Positions 55,759 to 64,000 of a stretch of 64,000 nucleotides of DNA are shown here, piece by piece. Positions within the stretch are counted from its first letter, which is position 1. The number at the start of each line of letters is the position of its first letter. Below the pieces are notes generated by a model. The model did not search any database. It worked only from the letters and a program-made list of their open reading frames with translations, and was not told the DNA's origin. This stretch comes from Mrakia gelida. Its lineage: Eukaryota > Basidiomycota > Tremellomycetes > Cystofilobasidiales > Mrakiaceae. The stretch is taken from positions 186,001 to 250,000 of the forward strand of contig BRON01000014.1 in NCBI GenBank assembly GCA_024345305.1. The letters are read 5' to 3'. The translations under genes were made by a program, and so were the position numbers.

Positions 55759-58700
55759 ATGTCTGATACGGACGTTAAGCACATCGATTCTCACGAGGAG
55801 AAGAAGTTCGAAGTCGACGAGCGCGAAGCTCACTTCGCACCAAAGGACAACGTCGAGGTCGAGCGAGTTTGTGAGTTCTGCTTTCCTTTCTTTCGCGTCC
55901 TTCTTGCTCTCTTCACAGGCTGGAAGGGTCGTACTCGAGATCGGAGGGGACGCAGATTCCGATACGGCTCCTGCTATAGAACAAAGGAAGGAGAAGGAGG
56001 CTTCGTTTCGAGCTTCCCTTCTTCGGGCTGAACCTTTCCGTTGCCGGGCTTGTTTCCTCATGGATTTTTCGACCTTTTCGCTGACCAGACCTCCTTCTCT
56101 TTCTCTGCGATAGTCAACTCTGCCTACGCTGCTGCTGTTCTCACTGATAGTGTGAATCCCAAGTCAAGAGGTTCGTCTACATCTGCTTTTGAGGCGACGG
56201 TCTCGGTTCACTCGTCGCTTCCCCGTCTTTCGAACTTCGCGAGCTCACTCCTCCTCCTCTTTCTCTCCTCGCATGTTTCCTCCCTTCTCGCAGAGTCTAT
56301 AATTTTATACCTCTGCTGTGCCGTCTCATTCCTGTGTGCATGCGCGAACGGATACGACGGTTCTCTCATGACCGTGAGTCTTCGTCCCTCTCGCTCCTGG
56401 TCAGAACTCTCTGGAACTTCCCTGACACTTCTTTCTTTCCTTCATCCCTTGGCGCGTATCAGGCTATTCTCGCTATGCCCTTGTAAGCCTTACTCCATCT
56501 CATCGATCGCGAGATATCTCGACTCTATCTCAACGACGCAAATCCGAACGCTTCGCTGATCGAACGCGACTCTCCCTTCCTTTCTCCTCACTCTCTGGCC
56601 TTCGTTTAACTGTATAGCTTTCAAAGCCAGTTCAATTCTGGGACTACCGGATCTACCGTTTCTCTTAGTAAGTTCACGATCTCCAGCTGGACTCCATTCG
56701 GTACTGACCCTGCTTCCTTCGACTCGAATCAGTCTTCTCGATCTGTTCGTCCACTCTCTCCTCTTCCCTCTTCGTTCTCGAGCTGACCACTTCTTTATCT
56801 CCTATAGATACCGTAGGATCCATGGTCGGTGCTTTCTCAGCCGGACCCATCGCTGACAAATTCGGTCGACGAGTCGGTGAGTCTTGACTTCCTCGTCGCG
56901 TCCCGTCTCTCCTCGCTCTCTTCACTTCTGACTCCGCGTTCCTCTTCGTCTTCCCCTCAGGTATGTTCTGCGGAGGTTGCGTCATCATCTGCGGATCCAT
57001 CATCATCTCGTCGAGCTACCACATGGCTCAACTTGTCGTCGGACGATTCGTTCTCGGTTGGGGAATCTCGTGAGTTCGACGTTTTGTCCCTTCTCTCTTC
57101 CCTCTTCGCAGATTTGAAGACTGCAGTCTCGTTTTTTCTCTGACGAGGACGAGACTCACAAAGAAGAGCGGCTGCGAGAAAGCCTCGAAAGAGAAGACGC
57201 GACGAACATCACGAAGCTGACTCCCTTCCTCGACTTCTTTTTCCTCGCAGCATCATGACCGTCGCCGCTCCCTCGTACTGTGTCGAAATCGCGCCTCCCA
57301 ACTGGCGAGGACGAATGACTGGTATCTACAACTGTGGATGGTTCGGAGGAAGTGTCCCTGCTGCTGGTGAGTTGAGCGACGCGAGGGACTCTGTGCGTCT
57401 CCCTTCTTTGTCTGACTCCCTGTCTCCCTCTTTGCAGCCATCTGCTTCGGAACTCAATACATCAAAGGTCACATGCAGTGGCGACTCCCTCTCATTTTCC
57501 AAGTGGGTCCTTCTCTCCGCCCTTTCCCTCGTCCGTCAAAGCTCGAACTGACGATGGCTTACCCTTTCTTCGCTCTTTCAGTGCGTCCCCTCGATCGTCG
57601 TCCTCATTTCCGTCTTCTTCATCCCCGAATCCCCTCGATGGCTTCTCGCGAACGGAAGGGACGAAGAAGCTCGAGCATTCCTCGTTCGATTCCACGGAAA
57701 CAAGGTGAGACTCTTCGCGATCTGTGCCACCCTTTCGATCGACGCGAGCTGACTGACTCTTCCTTCCTTCTCTAGAACCCCGACTCTGCTATGGTTGCCC
57801 TCGAATGGCAGGAATTCAAGGAGGGAATTGCACTCGACGGATCTGACAAGAGGTGGTGGGGTAAGTTCCTTCTCTTCGCACTCGTTCGACGAAGACAAGC
57901 GTCGAGTTGACTCTTCGCGTCTTTCCCAGATTACCGTGCGCTTTTCAACACTAGCAACGCTCGATGGAGAATGACATGTGTGCTCCTCATCTCCATCTTT
58001 GGACAAGTTTGTCTCTATCCTCCTTCGCTCTCCTCGTTCAAGATCAAAAGCTGATCACGTCGCGTCTTCTCTTACACAGTTCTCTGGTAATGGACTCGGA
58101 TACTTCAACACCGTCATTTACAACAACTTGGGGTGAGTAGAATCCCCTTCTCTTGTCTGATGATCCGAGCTGACTTCACCCTTCCTCCCTCGCCAGTTAC
58201 ACCGACGTCGCGACTCAACTCGCTCTCAACCTCGCCAACCAAGTCGCTTCTGCCATCTGCGCCGTAACCGCTGCCTTCCTTTCCGATCGAATGCCTCGTC
58301 GGTGAGCCAAAATCTCCAAGAAACCAGCTTTGCCGTCGCTCTTCTGCTCGACCGTCTCTGACCATCCCTTTTCTCCCCGCCTCTCTCATCAGACCCGTCC
58401 TCATCATCGGAACCTTCGTCTCCGCATGCTGTCTCGCCATCAATGCCGGTCTCAGTCTCTCCTGGTCCAAGCGTACGTTCTCCTTCACGGAAGATCCGAC
58501 GTTGGAACGAAATTGACGCCTCTCCCCTTCCTCGTTCACAGAGGAGCACACTGGTGGAAACGACAACCCAATCTACACCAACCCCAACCTCGCTTTGGGT
58601 CAGGTCTCCCTTGCGTTCTACTACCTCTTCAACTGTGCCTTCTCCTTTGCGTGAGTTTATCACCTCCCTCTCCTTGAACGAGAACGAGCCGCGTCGTCCA

Positions 58701-59395
58701 TCGACCATCGACCGTGGCCTCGATCCTCTTCGCCTCCTTCTCTCTTTTCCGCTCGACTGACGCCGTCTCTCTCTCCTCGCTCCTTACCTCCTTCAGCTAC
58801 ACTCCCCTTCAAGGTGCCTACCCTACCGAATGTCTGGAATCCACCGCCAGGGCAAAGGGAATGGTGAGTCAACTCTCCTCGACGCGTCTCGACTCGACTC
58901 GGCTGACACTCCCTCCCCTCCCCGTTTTCACAGGCTCTCTCCGGTGTCATCGTCTCGGCTGTCGGATTCATCAACCAGTTCTGTGGTCCCATCGCTCTCG
59001 GAAACATCAAGAACAGTGAGTCTCCATTAGCCTTCGGCCGTCGCGTCGAACTCCCGAAACTGACCCTTCCACTCTCCTCTCTTTCGTGCTCAGACTACAT
59101 CTGGGTCTTCGTCGGCTGGGACTGTATCGAGACCACCATTTGGTACTTCTGCTGTGTCGAGACTCGTGAGTCTTCTTCCCTTCGTGCTTGCTCGTCCGTT
59201 CTTGTCTTCGAATCGAACCGAAACTAACGCTCTTCGTTCGTTTCTTTCGTTTTTGCAGAGGGTCGAACTCTCGAACAGCTCGACGAGATCTTCGCCGCTC
59301 CCTACCCCGTCGCAGCATCCAAGAAAGTGGCGACGATCGCGGTCGCTACTGCACAAGACGGGAAGGTTGTTGTCGTCGAGGAGACGGCGGCTTAG
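55759..59395 (+). CDS. MFS sugar transporter (lactose permease-like)
   Basis: ATG 55759 opens a polar cytosolic N-terminus (MSDTDVKHIDSHEEKKFEV). The sugar-porter signatures follow: ANGYDGSLMT, GSMVGAFSAGPIADKFGRRV (the loop 2-3 G-x-x-x-D-x-x-GRR motif), VVGRFVLGWGIS, YCVEIAPPNWRGRMTGIYNC, a stretch ending FIPESPRWLLANGR (PESPRWL), SGNGLGYFNTVIYN, SDRMPRRPVLIIGTF and LQGAYPTECLESTARAKGM, then GRTLEQLDEIF at the end. This fits fungal lactose/hexose permeases of the sugar porter family (12 spans, plasma membrane). It is split by about 18 introns, including exons of roughly 12-20 nt (IFSI; AILAMP), all of which keep frame. The sugar transported is not determined by sequence alone. Confidence 0.9.
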
Positions 59396-60069
59396 ATCTT
59401 TCTTCTTTCGCCCTTTCTCTCTCACCTCTCTTTCTCTTCGCTTCGGTCTCCAAGAACGAACCATCTATTTACCTATCCTTTAACGAGCCTCTCTAAATCT
59501 ACGTCCTAATTCGTATGCTGCTTCAGCCTTTCCCAACGAATCGCAACGCCGCGTCTGCCTAAAACGAAGCAGAGCGCATTAAGATCGAAACCAAACGTGA
59601 GGAGCTGAGATTATCTAGGATGAAGGGACTGGTTCAAAACGTTATACAAGTCGTCCATGGCTCTCTCTCCACCTCTAGCTCTCTCCCGTTCCTCATCTCT
59701 CTGCGTCTCTCGAGCCAACCTCTCCCTTTCCCTCAACCTTTCTCGCTCCCTGTCCTCCCTCTCGCGTTGGCGATTCCTCTCCCTCTCCCTCTCTCGCTCA
59801 ACCTGCTGGTCCCTCTTCCTCGATGCCATGTCTCTCTCCCTCTTCTCGAAGTCCCTTCGTCGAGCTGTCTCCCTCCCAACCAACTCTTCCGCGTCCGAGT
59901 AGATCGAGCTCGACCCCGTTGGCTCTCGTCTCCGTCTCCCAATGACTCCGAGCGTGGGCTTCCCTCCTCGACTTCGTTCTCGGTCGACTCCCAGCCCTGC
60001 TCGTTCTGGGACTCCGCGAAGCTGAGGGAGGTAAGGTGGCGAGAGCGAGGGAGTGTAAGGAGTGTGCGA
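59396..60069. other. 3' region with Arg/Glu-rich frame
   Basis: Between the transporter stop (plus) and the stop of the Kre9-like gene (minus). The minus strand here is not ordinary 3' sequence: it carries the charged frame described for 59611-59883 and, before it, protein-like text such as GKPTLGVIGRRRREPTGSSS and IYSDAEELVGRE. Confidence 0.5.
59611..59883 (-). CDS. Arg/Glu-repeat frame, possible C-terminal exon of the Kre9-like gene
   Basis: The minus-strand frame reads RRRDFEKRERDMASRKRDQQ, then alternating RE/ER units (RERERNRQREREDRERERLR) and a non-repetitive end MDDLYNVLNQSLHPR before the stop. The frame stays open upstream to about 60010, with IYSDAEELVGRE just before. It resembles a charged coiled-coil tail. 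A CCCTCAG acceptor at about 60020 follows the end of the Kre9-like exon, so it may be its last exon; the only donor there (GTTCCC near 60075) leads into a different frame, so the link needs a one-base change or another donor. Confidence 0.4.
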   Translation of the reverse strand: MVGRETARRRDFEKRERDMASRKRDQQVERERERERNRQREREDRERERLRERERLARETQRDEERERARGGERAMDDLYNVLNQSLHPR

Positions 60070-61558
60070 TCAGGGGAACGAGAGGATGTCCTGATCTTCG
60101 GGCGAGTTGGAGGAGGAGTGGGATCGAGGGCTTGGACGGAAGGCGGGAGTGGAGTTGTGACTTGGGTAGAGGGAGGGGGAGTAGATATCTTTGTGGGATT
60201 CACTGAGATGACGGTAGGAGGGAGTCAGGGAGGGGTTGGAAGAGGGTCGTCGGCTGGGAGGGGAGGCTTGTCGATGAACCGTGCTTTCCGACCGAGATGG
60301 AGCGAGGGCGACCCTGGAGCCTCGTCGAGGAGGTGAAGTGTAGCCGTCCTGGTGGTAAGCGTCTTCTTGGCTGCCTCGACGAGTGCTGGGGTAGTCCTTG
60401 TCCAAGGTTGCGAGAGCAGCCGCTCCATAGTTCGACTCTCCTCGCCCTCCGAACTCGCTCCTCCCTTCGCTCGACATCGAGGCTGACTTCTCCTTCAGAG
60501 ATCCGACGGCCTTCTCGAGATCCAATATGACTGGTGCGACAGCGGCGGCTGGAGGTTCGGTTGGTTTCCGTCGAAGGAGGAAGATGAGAGCTCCGAGGGA
60601 GATGAGGGCGAGAGCGAGGAGGGGAAATCCGATGGCCTTCACGTTGGGTTTGTTGGGAGGAGAGGAAGCGGCGTCGGATTTGACGAGAGGAGCCGGTGGA
60701 GGAGAAGGGAGGGAGGTGGCGATGGGAGAAGATGTGGGAGTGGAAGTGGAGGTGGGGGTGGATTGAGAGGAGAGGGTTGAGATGGAAGAGGGGAGGAGGA
60801 GGAGATCCGACGCGTCGCTGCTCGAGGTTGGGAGGGGTTCGATCGGCTCGCCGAAAGGGTCGGTCGTCTCTGGAAGAGCAGGAGTGGATGTGTCAATCGG
60901 ATCCTCCGTATCAGTCGAAGAAGGGTCGTCCTCGGCTGTTTCCTCGGGGACTGGCTCGTCAAGAGTCGTCGGTTCCGCTCCAGCTGAAAACAAAAACCAA
61001 CAACGATCAGCTTCAATTCTTCCTCGGGATGGACGCTTCTCTCACATCGACACTCACCGAGAAGAACGAACGACGGAGATTCATAGGTGACCATATCATC
61101 TCCTCTCATCGTGAGGAAGAAGGGAGTATCCGAATCCATCGGTGGTGCAGTACTGAAGTCGACGAAGAGGGAGGAGGCTGGTCAGTCGACGCGTCTCGAT
61201 TGGTCGCACCCTCTGCGAGGAAACTCACAGCGAGATATAGGAGTTCCCGCTATCATCCTTGGTGATGGTAGGCCATATAGCAGTCCCGCAGCTTTCCTTC
61301 GAAGAACAGAGACGAAAGGAGGGCGAGACGACCGGCGAATCCGAGCTCCTGCGAAATCGAAATCGAAGGTCAGCCTCCTCGTCCCTCTTCTCCTTCTCTC
61401 GAAGCTGAACTCAGAACTCACCACGACGCTTGGATGCTCTGACCGAGCGGGAAATTTTGCCCATCGCTAGGATGCAGCCAAGTGACCTCCGCTTCCACCG
61501 AGATGACCAGAGAAGCGACGACGAGGGAGAGGATCGCGAGGGTGAGCGACCTGTCCAT
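60070..61558 (-). CDS. type I membrane protein with Kre9-like ectodomain
   Basis: ATG 61558 begins a signal peptide (LTLAILSLVVASLVISVEA). The mature N-terminus EVTWLHPSDGQNFPLGQSIQ, continuing ASWSSDSP, matches the start of the Kre9/Knh1-type Ig-like domain (I-x-P-x-x-G-x-x-x-x-G-x-x-x-x-x-W). Two Cys follow in FRLCSSKESCGTAIW, then MRGDDMVTYESPSFVLL. A Thr/Ser/Pro-rich stalk leads to one span (GFPLLALALISLGALIFLLR) and a Ser-rich cytosolic tail with basic patches (SRVALAPSRSESTVHRQAS). Four exons keep frame. Proteins of this design are common in basidiomycetes; a wall-stress-sensor-like role is possible but not shown. The stop at 60070 may be bypassed by splicing to the charged frame downstream. 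Confidence 0.75.
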
Positions 61559-62021
61559 TTCGAGGAGACGAGGGAGGAAGGAGGGGAGGGGGGAGAGGGA
61601 GGGAGAAGGTTTTCGCTCAGCGAAAAGGAGGGATGTCGAAGATCGAGTATGAAAACGAGCTGTCCTGCAGTCCGGAGTATTACGAGGTTCGAGGGTGGGA
61701 AGGGAGGGGGTGGGAGTGGAAAGGGAACCGTTGAAAAGATCGACGACTCGAACTTGGTTTTGCAAATGAGGCGGCTGGTGAGGAAGAAGAAGGTGGCTGG
61801 GTGTCAGCTCAGGGTAAGACGACTGATTGATGGCTTCCGTCATTGAAACCTGATTAAAAGTTCCATCGGTCAGAATCCAAACGAATCGAACGACGCGCGC
61901 GTGCGAGGCTCATCGCGTCTCAAACTCTCTTCTCCTCTCTCTTCTTGGAGATCGTTGCAAGAGAGAAAGATGGGGACGTAGCGTTATGTCTCCAAAGTTA
62001 CATCCATCCCATCCAAAAAGA
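61559..62021. promoter_or_regulatory. upstream region of the Kre9-like gene
   Basis: Same-strand gap between the nucleoporin stop and the start of the Kre9-like gene. It is G/A-rich on the plus strand near 61570-61600 and holds no supported coding frame. Confidence 0.45.
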
Positions 62022-64000
62022 CTAGATCTTCGACCTCATCGACCGTTGCAGACTTCGAAGGCTTTCGAGCCGAGGATCGTTCTCGTCCACCGAGACGAAG
62101 CAAGGGAGGAGCGAGTTGGTGATGAACTCCTCGATGTAGAGGACCGGGAACCTCGTTGTTGGCCGTTGAGAGTAGGAGGCTTGGGCTTGAGTCCATTCGG
62201 CGAACCTGGGGAGAAAGGAAGAAAGGGAGAAAGGGTGGGTTCGCGTGAGCCTCTTGCTTCGTTCTTGGACGAGGGACGAGGGAAAGGAGACGAGAAGAAA
62301 CGCACCAATCTCGGATCAAGATGATAATGTCCGTGGCGAGGAAGTGGATGGCCGCTTCGCTCTGCCAGGGAGGCATCTGTTCGAAGCGGAAGGACAGGGA
62401 CGAGAGCAGTCTCGTCAGCAAACACTTCGACCTTCTTCGAATCACCGACGACCAAGAGACGAGAGCGTAGGACTCACCTTTTCCTCGAAGATCACCGAGA
62501 ACACCTCGAAGATCCTATCCCACTCAGCCCCAGCCTGCCTCAGCGTCGCCGGAACCCAACCAGGTCGAGCTTCGCGTCGGTTGATGTGACTGTACTCCTC
62601 CAAACGACGGCAGACGAATTCTGCGAACGCAAGAAGAAATAGAAGGCCAGAGACGGTCGGACGTCAGCACGAGGTCGAGAGCGAAGAGCAACGCTGAACA
62701 AGAAACAGGGAACGCACCGAGAGGGAAAGCAGTTTCCGAGGGGAAGAACTTCCGACCGAGAGCGACGACGACAGCAGCGACAGCATCGGGCTTGTCTGCA
62801 TCCGTCGCAGCTTCCGAATCGGCTGCGAGAAAGATCAAGAGAGTGAAGGGTCAGTCGAAGATGAGGTGAAAGAGGTTGAAGGTTGAAGACGCGACTCACT
62901 CCTCTCGAGGATAGCTCTCCAAGTCTTTGAAACCAAAGCTGGATCTCGATGATCCGACGTGTGCAAGATGAGGAGGATGATCTCGAGCATCTCGAAGGGT
63001 TCGGCGAAGTCGAGGTAGAGCTGTGGCAAGAATGGCATGATCGCAAAAGGTCAGTCTCCGATGCCTCGAATGAAGCGAGAGAGAATCGAGGCACTCACTT
63101 CCGAGATGGTCATCAACCGCGAGTCAAGCTTCGCTTGAAGGTCGTTCTTGAGGTTCTGATCCATATCTACATGCTCGTAGACCGTTCGGGCGACTTCCAG
63201 TTGGACCTGAGCGACTTCGAGCTTCTCCTCGAGATCCGTGAGGAACTCGACCGAAGGACCTGCTGGGCGGGACGACGATCCTGAGGATTTGGCGTTGGAG
63301 ACGGCGAGGGTGAGGTACTCGACTCGTTCGGCGAGGAGGAGTGGTAACCTGTGGAGGGGTTGAAGCGAGGAGGCGAGGGGAGTCAGCGGTTGCACGATGT
63401 AGGAAGCGAGATCGAATCGAACTCACTCGAGAGTCTGAGCGAGGTGAGCTTGGACGAGAGCAGCCTGGGCACTGTTTCCACTCCTAGCGTAGAACTGCCA
63501 AAGGAGGTTGGCCCGAGGATGGGAAAGAGGCTCCCTGGAGAGGTAGGATTCGATGAAAGGGGTTTGCATCTGAGAAACGAGGATGAAAAGGTCAGCTTCG
63601 ACGCGTCGAGAAGGCCGAAACGCAGACGAGCAAGATGACTGACCTCGAGCACCTGGTCCGTCATCTGGCGACTAATCATCCAGTCGTAGAGAGCTGTGTG
63701 GAAGAGAGGATCTTCCGACGAAGTGGCCTGGGCGTAGGCAGCATCTCGAAGAGCGTCGACGTCTTCTCCAGCGCCTGGAGAAAAGGGTTCGAGGGGTCAG
63801 CTTGTTCGTTTTGATTCGCACTCCGGTCACTTGAAGTGAAAGATCACTCACTATTGTACCCATTTCCCACCGAAGTGTCGAGCATCTCGTCGGAGGCGAG
63901 AAGTGTCTCGAAGACCAAGTCGTAGCATCGTTTCCGTCCTTCGAAAGCTACTCGTCGAGGATCGTTGGTTCGTTCTCCGTCGGCGAGGTATCCGAACGCT
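62022..64000 (-). CDS. NUP155: nucleoporin Nup155/Nup170, C-terminal part
   Basis: The gene runs off the right edge, so its start is outside. Exons read RRVAFEGRKRCYDLVFETL, then VDALRDAAYAQATSSEDPLF with HTALYDWMISRQMTDQVLE, PFIESYLSREPLSHPRANLL with WQFYARSGNSAQAALVQAHL, LLAERVEYLTLAVSNAKSSG, LYLDFAEPFEMLEIILLILH, EFVCRRLEEYSHINRREARP and FAEWTQAQASYSQRPTTRFP with VLYIEEFITNSLLP; the stop is at 62022-62024. The order and the motifs FHTALYDWMI, LLWQFYARSGNSAQAA and ERVEYLTLAVSNAKS are those of the non-FG scaffold nucleoporin Nup155 (yeast Nup157/170), part of the inner ring of the nuclear pore. The introns keep frame. Confidence 0.88.

Larger units (their letters stand above)
729..63607. repeat. 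dispersed palindrome GACGCGTC, about 33 copies
   Basis: Exact copies seen at or near 729, 1056, 1894, 2337, 5199, 7346, 8344, 8655, 11361, 12176, 15184, 16979, 18312, 21319, 22190, 25371, 27062, 28101, 28912, 30585, 37105, 39563, 43096, 44843, 44975, 46845, 48563, 51594, 55018, 58879, 60808, 61187 and 63600. Nearly all lie in introns or intergenic DNA; only about three are inside exons. Several overlap the CTGAC branch site (for example near 18312 and 51594). Positions were read by eye and may be off by a base or two. Confidence 0.75.

Noticed and set aside
1..64000. tRNA, rRNA and transposon ends
   Set aside because: No cloverleaf-type GGTTCGA arm with matching stem, no rRNA-like block, and no long terminal or inverted repeats with target-site duplication could be found by eye.

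Overview
The window reads as chromosomal DNA of a basidiomycete fungus, most likely a GC-rich red-yeast-type Pucciniomycotina (Microbotryomycetes-like). Genes are dense, on both strands, and cut by many short introns. These typically start GTGAGT or GTTCGT, carry a CTGAC branch site and end in CAG. Product types (priA-like Cys-rich protein, L-type lectin, DUF4139 protein, NRAMP, RFX factor) fit a fungus. There is no bacterial operon structure. I saw no rRNA, tRNA, CRISPR array or intact transposon.

Layout. 1-1578: 3' part of a multi-pass membrane protein (+). 1986-3853: COP9 signalosome subunit 6 (-) with frame problems. 3985-5587: decayed DUF1749 esterase-like pseudogene (+). 6568-7938: repeat-rich secreted/membrane protein A (+), apparently frameshifted. 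8539-11119: L-type lectin (-). 11475-13416: SHE9/MDM33-like mitochondrial protein (-). 13848-15163: MYND-type zinc-finger protein (+). 16114-19447: secreted endonuclease/exonuclease/phosphatase-fold nuclease (+). 19700-20209: priA-like Cys-rich protein (-). 20789-23869: multi-pass membrane protein (-). 24577-25203: BTB protein (+). 25976-27625: intact paralogue B of protein A (+). 28116-32571: RFX transcription factor (-). 33943-35621: translin-associated factor X (-). 35729-37594: KilA-N/APSES protein with a C-terminal membrane anchor, Bqt4-like (+). 38090-41453: NRAMP metal transporter (+). 41956-44006: HSF-type DNA-binding protein (-). 44064-45298: a small orphan ORF and a second, dead priA-like copy. 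45448-48065: DUF4140/DUF4139 protein (-). 48602-52560: CHL1/DDX11 helicase (+). 52734-53498: glyoxalase-fold protein (-). 53910-55612: gene-like region with in-frame stops. 55759-59395: MFS sugar transporter (+). 60070-61558: type I membrane protein with a Kre9-like ectodomain (-). 62022-64000: C-terminal part of nucleoporin Nup155/Nup170 (-).

Most genes are unrelated housekeeping or regulatory genes, as expected for a fungal chromosome; there is no obvious biosynthetic cluster. What stands out is (1) several broken genes (DUF1749, CSN6, protein A, priA copy 2) interspersed with fully intact ones, (2) two dispersed paralogue pairs with one damaged copy each, and (3) strong over-representation of the palindrome GACGCGTC, mostly in introns and intergenic DNA. 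Exon structures were worked out by eye from splice signals and frame continuity, so the spans given are gene spans including introns.
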